Positions 25,972 through 33,467 of a DNA stretch of 64,000 bases are shown here, in pieces. Location of the stretch: contig CAYOTA010000007.1 of the NCBI GenBank assembly GCA_964406795.1, forward strand, positions 9,136 to 73,135. The letters run 5' to 3'. The number at the start of each line of letters is the position of its first letter. The stretch's first letter is position 1. Under the pieces are notes generated by a model. That model worked only from the letters and a program-made list of their open reading frames with translations. It was not told where the DNA came from and ran no database searches. The stretch is from JAGORM01 sp964406795 (lineage in GTDB: Bacteria > Patescibacteriota > Microgenomatia > Levybacterales > GWA1-39-11). A program made the position numbers and the translations under genes.

Positions 25972-28689
25972 ATGTTCGGAAATTTATTTACTCCAAAAAA
26001 AGACGATGTGTTAAATGGTTTACCTCAAGATGCGCCTGTAGTGTCTACTGAATCACAAGAGACTATGAGTATGGGGCAGCAGTCGGGTATATCCAGCTCA
26101 GATCAGGACATGAATGCCGGAGGAATAGATCCCCAAAAAAGGCAAAGTATGTCAGCTCTTTCCAAACTTGATCCTCGATCTTTGCAGGTTTTGCACCATG
26201 CTGAGCAAGAAACTAAACGCGTTCAAGCCTCTCAAATTGGCTCTGAACAGCTGCTTTTAGGAATGTTTTATGACGGTGAGATTTTTCAACTTCTAGAAAG
26301 TTTCCAAGTGGATGTGGCAAAGCTGACACAGCAAATTCAAAGCAAAGAAAAACCTGGCGGATTTACCGGACAGCCCACCATGAGTACTGCCGTAATTCAG
26401 ATATTTGATGAGGGTTACAAAAGTGCAAAAAAAAGAGGCGCTTCCTTTGTCTCCCCGGAAGATATATTGGTTGGATTCTTTGCGGATCCCGCAACAACCT
26501 CATTTTTAAAAGCATTTGGAATTGAAAAAGGAAAACTGGATGATAAACTTTCCAAAACAACTTCTTTTGCCCAATCATCTAGAAAATCAGTGTTGGAAAA
26601 ATATGGAATTGATCTGACTCAGGAGGCAAAAGATGGAAAGCTTGACCCAGTTGTAGGCCGAGACAAAGAAACAGAGCGTTTAATTCACATTTTATTAAGA
26701 CGCACAAAAAATAACCCTATTATTATAGGTGAAGCTGGAGTTGGAAAAACGGCTATTGTTGAGGCACTTGCACAAAAAATAGTAGAAGGATCAGTTCCTC
26801 ATGATCTACTAGACAAAAGAATTATTCAGCTTGAATTGTCATCCCTTGTGGCAGGTGCGTCTCACAGAGGTGAGTTTGAGGAGCGACTTCAGGATGTAAT
26901 TCATGAAACCCAGGCTTCAAATGGGAAAATTATTTTGTTTATAGACGAGATACACACGCTCATTGGCGCTGGAGACACGGGCGGAGCACTTGACGCGTCC
27001 AATATCATAAAGCCATATTTGGCCCGTGGACAGCTGCAACTTATCGGAACTACCACTACGGCCGAATACAGAAAGCATTTTGAAAAAGATAAGGCATTTG
27101 AAAGACGTTTCCAGTCAGTGTTAGTAGATGAACCTGAAGAAGAAGTAGCGCAGCAAATGTTGGACGTACTGCGTCCTAAATATGAAAAATTTCACTCTGT
27201 AGTTATAACCCCAGAAGCAATTGAGGCAGCAGTTCATTTGTCAAAAAAATATATTGGTGAGCGCTATCTTCCGGATAAGGGAGTTGACCTATTGGATGAG
27301 GCTGCCGCTGAGGTAAAACTTCAGCACACTGAGGGCAAGCGTGCAGATAATAATGTGGTGAAAGCTGACATTGAAAAAGTGGTTGCAGCTTGGACCGGAA
27401 TTCCTATAACCAGACTTACTGAAGATGAAAGTCAAAAACTAATTCATTTGGAAGACACAATTCACAAGCGCTTTATAGATCAAGAAGAAGCTGTAGGATC
27501 AGTATCTGAGGCTGTAAGACGCGGAAGAATTGGACTCTCGGCCGCCAACAGACCCATTGCGTCATTTATTTTCCTAGGCCCTACGGGTGTAGGTAAAACA
27601 GAGTTAGCTAAAACGCTTGCTGAAATTTTATTTGGCCGCGATGACTTACTGGTCAGACTTGATATGTCTGAATATATGGAAAAGCATGAGGTAGCAAAGC
27701 TTATAGGTGCACCTCCTGGGTATGTAGGATATGAGGAGGGTGGACAGTTAACGGAGGCGGTACGTGCAAAACCCTATTCTATTGTGTTGCTGGATGAAAT
27801 TGAAAAAGCTCATCCTGATGTGTTTAATATTCTTTTGCAGCTTTTGGAAGATGGTCGCTTAACTGACAATAAAGGAAACACAATTTCATTTAAGAACACT
27901 ATCATAATTGCGACTTCAAACATTGGAAGCTCAGTTATTCAGCAGACATTATTAACACAAGCATCCAACGGAACGCAAGTAGTATCCCCGGAAGAAGAAG
28001 CTAAAAAGTATTCTGAACTGTCAGCAACCCTTATGGAAGAGTTGAGAAAATTCTTTAAACCGGAGCTGTTAAATCGTTTTGATGACATAGTTATGTTTAA
28101 ACCCTTACGAATGCGCGATATGGCCCAAATTGCAAAATTGGGAATAGGAAAAACACAAAAATTACTGGAAGAGCAAAAAATCCATTTGGAAATAACAGAG
28201 AAAGCAATTGGAATATTGGCAAAAGAAGGATACGATCCAGTTTATGGTGCGCGACCTTTAAGACGCCTTGTCCAGACCGCAATTGAAAATCCCATTGCAG
28301 TTCTATTAATCAACAAAACATTTGTGCCGGGGGATATTATTAAAATCGATTATGATGATGCAAAGTCTGAGTTTACCTTTACAAAAGGTGTACCTGCGGT
28401 TGCAGGGCCTCAACCATCTATATCTGAGACAGCACAAAATCCAGTTGTTCAGCCTCAATACGTGAATCAAGCACCTCAAGCTTCAGGTGTGTCAGCTAAT
28501 CCATCAGGTATTGCCCAACCGCAACAGACTCAGCCCATGAATGCTATGCCTCAGCAGCCAGTAGATGATCCAAATGCAGGAATTTTGTCACAGATTGCGC
28601 AGGAACACACAGTAACACCTATACCATCAGCACCAAATGGTACTGCTCCTCAGCCTGGAGTTGGCGGAACCATGATGCAACCCGCATAA
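25972..28689 (+). CDS. ClpC/ClpA-like double AAA+ unfoldase
   Basis: 905 residues. A Clp N-domain (about 60-200, RVQASQIGSEQLLLGM) is followed by D1 with GEAGVGKTAIVEALA (about 253-267) and FIDEIHTL, and D2 with GPTGVGKTELAKTLAE (about 536-551) and LLDEIEKAHP. The linker between D1 and D2 is short, lacking the long middle domain of ClpB, so it is ClpC/ClpA-like. In D2 the loop after 'ATSNIGSS' lacks the [LIV]GF tripeptide that docks ClpP, so it may work without ClpP. A Pro/Gln-rich tail of about 100 residues is unusual. Confidence 0.85.
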   Translation: MFGNLFTPKKDDVLNGLPQDAPVVSTESQETMSMGQQSGISSSDQDMNAGGIDPQKRQSMSALSKLDPRSLQVLHHAEQETKRVQASQIGSEQLLLGMFYDGEIFQLLESFQVDVAKLTQQIQSKEKPGGFTGQPTMSTAVIQIFDEGYKSAKKRGASFVSPEDILVGFFADPATTSFLKAFGIEKGKLDDKLSKTTSFAQSSRKSVLEKYGIDLTQEAKDGKLDPVVGRDKETERLIHILLRRTKNNPIIIGEAGVGKTAIVEALAQKIVEGSVPHDLLDKRIIQLELSSLVAGASHRGEFEERLQDVIHETQASNGKIILFIDEIHTLIGAGDTGGALDASNIIKPYLARGQLQLIGTTTTAEYRKHFEKDKAFERRFQSVLVDEPEEEVAQQMLDVLRPKYEKFHSVVITPEAIEAAVHLSKKYIGERYLPDKGVDLLDEAAAEVKLQHTEGKRADNNVVKADIEKVVAAWTGIPITRLTEDESQKLIHLEDTIHKRFIDQEEAVGSVSEAVRRGRIGLSAANRPIASFIFLGPTGVGKTELAKTLAEILFGRDDLLVRLDMSEYMEKHEVAKLIGAPPGYVGYEEGGQLTEAVRAKPYSIVLLDEIEKAHPDVFNILLQLLEDGRLTDNKGNTISFKNTIIIATSNIGSSVIQQTLLTQASNGTQVVSPEEEAKKYSELSATLMEELRKFFKPELLNRFDDIVMFKPLRMRDMAQIAKLGIGKTQKLLEEQKIHLEITEKAIGILAKEGYDPVYGARPLRRLVQTAIENPIAVLLINKTFVPGDIIKIDYDDAKSEFTFTKGVPAVAGPQPSISETAQNPVVQPQYVNQAPQASGVSANPSGIAQPQQTQPMNAMPQQPVDDPNAGILSQIAQEHTVTPIPSAPNGTAPQPGVGGTMMQPA

Positions 28690-28693
28690 GTAT

Positions 28694-28708
28694 TCCTTAT
28701 AATAAGGA
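28694..28708 (+). promoter_or_regulatory. 15-bp palindrome over the protease promoter
   Basis: TCCTTAT-A-ATAAGGA is a perfect palindrome containing TATAAT (28698-28703), 8 bases before ATG 28712. It looks like an operator over a -10 box. The embedded AGGAGG is only one base from the ATG, too close to serve as an SD. Confidence 0.4.
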
Positions 28709-28711
28709 GGT

Positions 28712-30643
28712 ATGTGGAAAGAAAAGATTTTACCGTTTCTTAAAAAATATTACCCTTTTTTACTCCTTATTCCCCTTGTAATACTCGCATTGTTTTTTGT
28801 TCTTAGAGTGTTTGCACGTGACATAGTGGTAAATCCTGGGGGAAATCCGTTTCCCAAAGGCTCCGAGTATTCAAATGACCAAATAATTGTGAAGTATAGA
28901 AAAGGACAGTCACCTGAAGAACTTAAAAAAGATGGAAGACTGGAACAGGAAAAGTCACTTGCAGATACGCTAGTAGCATTAGGTGTGGAGTCTCAGCAAA
29001 AACTATTTACCTCAGTGGATGATTTTTTGAAAAACTATTATTTACTGTACTTAAAGCAGGGAACAAACATTCAAGATTTATATAAGAAATTGTCAGATGT
29101 TCCTGAGATAGACTCTATAACACCTGACTATATTTTAAAAACTGATAAGCCTGATAAGGAAACAACTAATGTACCCAGTGTGCAGTCACCACCCATCAGT
29201 GATGAAGAACCAAACGACCCGTATTTTGTGGACGGGCAGCAATGGGATATGAATTCTATAGATATGAAAAAAGCGTGGAATATAAAAAGAGCTGGAGCTG
29301 AAACTGTAGTAGCTGTGATCGACACAGGCGTTGATTATAATCATCCTGATTTGGTGGGGAAGGTAATAAAGGGAAAAAATTATATTAATAACACAGATGA
29401 TCCAATGGATGATCATGGGCATGGAACTCATGTAGCAGGGACTATAGGCGCAATTACAAATAACGGAATTGGTATTAGCAGCGTTTCATGGGGAGCCAAA
29501 ATATTAGCAATTAAAGCGTGCGATAATAATGGGGATTGTATAACATCAAACGTAGTAAGAGGCATATCATACGCTTTAAGCCAAGGTGTTAAAGTTATTA
29601 ATATTAGTATTGCGGGGGTTGGGTCATGTACACGCGAAAACTTTTTTGGGGGGGACCGTGTGTATGAAGACGTTATAAAAGAGGCAAATAGTAAGGGCGC
29701 AATTATGATAGTTGCTGCCGGAAATAATAACCAAGATGCGAAAAACGAAGTTCCTGGTGCATGTGAAGGTGTTGTAGCGGTTGGAGCCACCAACCAATCA
29801 AATGAAAGGTGGGTAAGTAGTGACTCTACGGGATCTAATTTTGGAGACAAAATTGATTTATCGGCACCTGGGTCGCCCATTCTTTCAACAAGTGTCCAAA
29901 ATGGGTACAGCATAAGAAATGGTACGTCTATGGCAGCTCCTCATGTTTCCGGTGTGGCTGCTTTATTATTATCATTTAATAAAAATTTGTCATCCAGTGA
30001 ACTTAAAAAATGTATAGTTGAAAGTGCTGGAAAGATAGAATCTGACCGCTACATTGGTGGGCTTTTAAATGCGTACAATGCGCTTATGAGGTGTGGTGCA
30101 AGTAATCCTCAAAGTATATCTGCGCTAACACCCACATCTATCCCCTCAATTCTTCCAACCGCGCCAGACGAGATTATTGGAGGTAACAATATAGATAATT
30201 ATTCTATCTCAGGCACTATATTTATAGATCAGAATAATAATGGTTTGTTTGACAGTTCTGAAAAAACTCTGGGTGGAGTGCAGGTACTAGTCTCCCCCAC
30301 AGACCCTTCAACCAGTATACTTGCCAATCCGCGTGGATTTTATTTTTTTAATGACTTAGGCAGGCCGGATGATTATTTAGTGTCATTAGTAATTCCAGGA
30401 GTAAGCGCAGTTAATCTTCCCACCAGAACTGTTACGTTAAGTAACACAATTAAATCAGCACGTATAAATATTCCTGTATCTCCCTTGGCACTTCCCTCCC
30501 CTTCCCCGAGGCCTACAAATATGGCTCAAAATGGTGCTCCTTCTCCTACCTCATCTCAAAATGTACCGCAAGGTTGCTACTATGATCCTGGATGTTTTAG
30601 TAGTAATCAGTCGGTTCAGGCATGCTCTTTTACGTGTGACTGA
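28712..30643 (+). CDS. Secreted subtilisin-like serine protease (S8)
   Basis: 643 residues. One N-terminal membrane segment (about 13-33), an I9-like propeptide region (IIVKYRKGQSPEEL...), then the S8 catalytic domain with Asp in VIDTGVDYNHP (about 203), His in HGHGTHVAG (about 236) and Ser in GTSMAAPHVSG (about 405), so the triad is complete. A SdrD-B-like beta domain follows (SGTIFIDQNNNGLFDSSE), then a Ser/Pro linker and a Cys-rich end (CYYDPGCF...). It is membrane-tethered or secreted and likely acts on surface or environmental proteins. It is followed after 6 bases by another exported peptidase-like gene. Confidence 0.88.
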   Translation: MWKEKILPFLKKYYPFLLLIPLVILALFFVLRVFARDIVVNPGGNPFPKGSEYSNDQIIVKYRKGQSPEELKKDGRLEQEKSLADTLVALGVESQQKLFTSVDDFLKNYYLLYLKQGTNIQDLYKKLSDVPEIDSITPDYILKTDKPDKETTNVPSVQSPPISDEEPNDPYFVDGQQWDMNSIDMKKAWNIKRAGAETVVAVIDTGVDYNHPDLVGKVIKGKNYINNTDDPMDDHGHGTHVAGTIGAITNNGIGISSVSWGAKILAIKACDNNGDCITSNVVRGISYALSQGVKVINISIAGVGSCTRENFFGGDRVYEDVIKEANSKGAIMIVAAGNNNQDAKNEVPGACEGVVAVGATNQSNERWVSSDSTGSNFGDKIDLSAPGSPILSTSVQNGYSIRNGTSMAAPHVSGVAALLLSFNKNLSSSELKKCIVESAGKIESDRYIGGLLNAYNALMRCGASNPQSISALTPTSIPSILPTAPDEIIGGNNIDNYSISGTIFIDQNNNGLFDSSEKTLGGVQVLVSPTDPSTSILANPRGFYFFNDLGRPDDYLVSLVIPGVSAVNLPTRTVTLSNTIKSARINIPVSPLALPSPSPRPTNMAQNGAPSPTSSQNVPQGCYYDPGCFSSNQSVQACSFTCD

Positions 30644-30649
30644 TAAAAC

Positions 30650-32179
30650 ATGCATAGATTAGGTAAAAAATATTTATTCCTTAAAGATCGAAAAGCGTTT
30701 ATTTTAATTAGCGTGTTTTTGTTTTTAGGTATAGTTGTCTCTACGCTTTTCTTAAGTGCAAAACATAGTACTAATGAGCAGGGTACAGCAGATGTTAAAA
30801 GTGGAACATGGGAAATAACAGTTGCATATAAAACAGAAACAAAAAAATTAGAACTTAAAAAACTGCAGCTGCTATCTGAAAAAATTAATTCTGACAGCCG
30901 TACTGCATTATTTTCACCGTATACACTTTCTGTGATTGGAAAAAGTAACACAGTGCTTTATTCATCTCCGGTATTTATTGCAACAGAATACATATTTAGC
31001 ATTTATGCCGGCTCGCGGGAATCACCAGGATTTAGCAGTTTTTCACAAGATGTTCCGCCAGTACTTCCCAGGCCCCCAGCTGAGTTGGAGACTGTGTTAT
31101 ACGCGCCTTTAATTGCAGATTCATCTGAAATGGTAATTAAAAATGACGGAAAACAAGAATTATCTATAAATTTGCCGGGTATAACAGGAATCTCTCAAAG
31201 CTCAAAAATTGCTCAGTCAGTATGCGGACCTTTACAGGTAGTGTTTATGAGTGACGGTTATACTGATTTTCAAAAATTTCATCAAGATGTTGAGAGATTG
31301 AAGCAGACATTCTTATCAGCAGATCCGTATACTAAGAAACCAAATATGTTTGACTTCAAGACAGTGGATAACGCACAAAGTCTTGGTTGCATGCAGAGCC
31401 TTGGATGTATTCGTAACCCAGATGTTCCCCGTATTGGTCGGCAAGCGTTTCCTCAGGCATCAAAATTTATAGTTATTGCAGATATTTCATATAATAATCC
31501 ACCTCAGGGAGCCGCACTGGGAGTTATAAATGGGATAGGGGGGAATGTTATGGCTTTTCCAAGAAGTGCATATGTGCAGGGTCGCGAACTTGTAAATGAG
31601 ATAGCAGTGCATGAATTTTTGGGTCATGGGGTTGGATTTTTGTACGATAGATACGTAGTAAAAAACAACACTCAGAGTGTAAAACGTAACTGTTCCAATA
31701 ATCCAGCTGGGGAGTCGTTTTGGTCAGCGGCAGGTGTAACCCAAACTTACCCTGGGTGCTTTGCTGAGTCAAGATTTGCGCCAACCCCAAATGACTGTAC
31801 GACCCCGGGACATCCAACACTCGTAAGTGGTGGTTCATTAAGTTCAGTTATGAGCGCAGGGGGATGTGGAGCAACACAATTTGATACCGTTGAAAAATAT
31901 TGGATTGAAAACTATATTTTTCCAAAATATTCTAGCTGTAGTGATCCCACTACCACACTACGTCCTACGATGACAAACAGTCCAAGTGTTTCTCCAACTG
32001 GAGTTGTGGTGTGTAATCCGGACGGTGTAGGAGGGATTGATTTTGCTGATTTGCGCCTGGCAAGGCGTGAAATTGCTGGCATAGCTTCTACCTCACACGC
32101 CGCATGTATGACTGGTGGGCAGAGCACAGTATTTGCTGATTTGCGCAAAATACGGCGTATAATTGCTGGTTTGGAATAG
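30650..32179 (+). CDS. Exported M64-like metallopeptidase with dockerin-like tail
   Basis: 509 residues with an N-terminal membrane segment (about 16-38). The mature part has a beta domain and then a metallopeptidase region: VFMSDGYTDFQKFHQDVERL, a Cys-rich stretch, and VHEFLGHGVGFLYDRY (about 320-335). The HExxGHG...[DE]xY pattern fits the IgA-peptidase M64 group, where two His and an acidic residue hold zinc. A Thr/Pro linker leads to two degenerate dockerin repeats (GGIDFADLRLARREIAG, VFADLRKIRRIIAG) that keep the helices but have weak calcium loops. It is co-transcribed with the S8 protease. Confidence 0.7.
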   Translation: MHRLGKKYLFLKDRKAFILISVFLFLGIVVSTLFLSAKHSTNEQGTADVKSGTWEITVAYKTETKKLELKKLQLLSEKINSDSRTALFSPYTLSVIGKSNTVLYSSPVFIATEYIFSIYAGSRESPGFSSFSQDVPPVLPRPPAELETVLYAPLIADSSEMVIKNDGKQELSINLPGITGISQSSKIAQSVCGPLQVVFMSDGYTDFQKFHQDVERLKQTFLSADPYTKKPNMFDFKTVDNAQSLGCMQSLGCIRNPDVPRIGRQAFPQASKFIVIADISYNNPPQGAALGVINGIGGNVMAFPRSAYVQGRELVNEIAVHEFLGHGVGFLYDRYVVKNNTQSVKRNCSNNPAGESFWSAAGVTQTYPGCFAESRFAPTPNDCTTPGHPTLVSGGSLSSVMSAGGCGATQFDTVEKYWIENYIFPKYSSCSDPTTTLRPTMTNSPSVSPTGVVVCNPDGVGGIDFADLRLARREIAGIASTSHAACMTGGQSTVFADLRKIRRIIAGLE

Positions 32180-32226
32180 TAATTTTCCGCCCCATTTTTA
32201 AGGCTAAATTTGATAAAATATACAGT

Positions 32227-33093
32227 ATGGCAGCAAAAAAAGATTTTTATGAGACATTGGGTGTTTCAAAATCCTCAACTCCAGAAGAATTAAAACGAGC
32301 CTACAGAAAATTAGCGCTGGAGTATCATCCTGATAAAAATAAAACAAAAGAGGCTGAAGAGAAGTTTAAAGAAATAAACCAGGCATATGAAGTATTATCT
32401 GATCCTCAAAAGCGTACCACATATGATCAAGTTGGTCATGCTGGGTTTGAGGGAGGAGCAGGGGCTGGCGGCCCATTTGGCGGCCAGGGTGGGCAATATG
32501 GTCCATTTACTTACTCGTATTCGAATGGTGGAAACGCGTCCGGATTTGATTTTGGCCAGGGTGGTGCTGATCCATTTGAAATATTTGAGCAATTCTTTGG
32601 GGGTGGATTTGCCAAAAGAAAACCAAGATACAGTATTGCGATAGATTTTCTTGAAGCAGTCAAAGGGGTTACAAAAAATGTTTCAATTGACGGAAAACCA
32701 CAAAACATAAAAATTCCGGCAGGAGTGGATAACGGCTCAAGGATACAATTTCCTGAGTATGAGGTTGTTGTGTCAGTAAGATCCAATAGTAAGTTTCACC
32801 GCGAGGGAAATGACATTTTAACTGAAAAGCAAATTTCATTGTCTCTCGCAATTTTAGGGGGTACAGTAGATGTTGAGACTGTGCATGATACGGTAAAACT
32901 TAAAGTATCAGCTGGTACTCAGCCTGATTCGCTCATTCGTATCAAAGGAAAAGGCGTACCGCGCGTAAGAGGGGGTGGAAGCGGGGATCATTTTGTGCGA
33001 ATTAAAGTTGTGATTCCTGCAAAAATTTCAGGAAGACAAAAAGAACTAATTGAAGAATTTGATAAAGAAAGCAAAAAACGCACCTGGTTTTAA
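32227..33093 (+). CDS. DnaJ-type co-chaperone without zinc finger (CbpA-like)
   Basis: 288 residues. J domain (about 5-70) with HPD in YHPDKNKTKEAEEKF, Gly/Phe-rich region (about 75-125), then the two beta-barrel client-binding domains and dimerisation end. The Cys-rich zinc domain of DnaJ is absent, as in CbpA. It stimulates DnaK ATPase. An extended -10 (TGATAAAAT) ends 7 bases before ATG, so it has its own leaderless promoter and no CIRCE, separating it from the hrcA-grpE-dnaK unit. Confidence 0.88.
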   Translation: MAAKKDFYETLGVSKSSTPEELKRAYRKLALEYHPDKNKTKEAEEKFKEINQAYEVLSDPQKRTTYDQVGHAGFEGGAGAGGPFGGQGGQYGPFTYSYSNGGNASGFDFGQGGADPFEIFEQFFGGGFAKRKPRYSIAIDFLEAVKGVTKNVSIDGKPQNIKIPAGVDNGSRIQFPEYEVVVSVRSNSKFHREGNDILTEKQISLSLAILGGTVDVETVHDTVKLKVSAGTQPDSLIRIKGKGVPRVRGGGSGDHFVRIKVVIPAKISGRQKELIEEFDKESKKRTWF

Positions 33094-33103
33094 TCTTCTA
33101 AGC

Positions 33104-33132
33104 TTGATTTACGCGTCACCTCCCTCTACACT
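33104..33132 (+). promoter_or_regulatory. Promoter for the membrane protein / membrane Clp pair
   Basis: TTGATT (33104-33109), exact 17-base spacer, TACACT (33127-33132), then 8 bases to ATG 33141. It should drive both 33141 and the overlapping 33464 gene. Confidence 0.7.
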
Positions 33133-33140
33133 ATATCTAT

Positions 33141-33467
33141 ATGGGTATTCTGCTCTATCCCTTTGTAGTGCTTTTATTTTGGTATAAAGATGGTCTCTTG
33201 TCTATCTTTTCATTTTTCGGATCACTTAATGATTATTCTCTAAGGCTATTCTCACTTCCCGGTCTTTTTGCCACATACTTCAGGCCGCTTAAAAACGAAT
33301 ACAGAAAAAACCTTATTTTGTTTTCAATTCTATTTGGAATGGTTGTTAAAACATTTCTTATCATAGGTTCATTGACTATTTTTTCCATAATTTTACTGTG
33401 TGAACTAATCGTCATTAGCATATATTTAATTTTCCCGCTTTTGCCAATTATTTTATTTTTAGGATGA
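33141..33467 (+). CDS. Small membrane protein coupled to the membrane Clp paralogue
   Basis: 108 residues with three hydrophobic segments (about 2-25, 65-85 and 88-108) and a charged middle loop LKNEYRKN. No family recognised. Its stop overlaps the start of the next gene by 4 bases (ATGA), so the two proteins are probably made together and may form a complex in the membrane. Leaderless start from the promoter just upstream. Confidence 0.65.
   Translation: MGILLYPFVVLLFWYKDGLLSIFSFFGSLNDYSLRLFSLPGLFATYFRPLKNEYRKNLILFSILFGMVVKTFLIIGSLTIFSIILLCELIVISIYLIFPLLPIILFLG

Noticed and set aside
25972..28689. ClpB disaggregase
   Set aside because: The linker between the two ATPase domains is too short to contain the ClpB middle domain; it groups better with ClpC/ClpA.
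28705..28710. AGGAGG as Shine-Dalgarno for the S8 protease
   Set aside because: It lies one base from the ATG, too close for ribosome pairing; the -10 position instead suggests a leaderless start.
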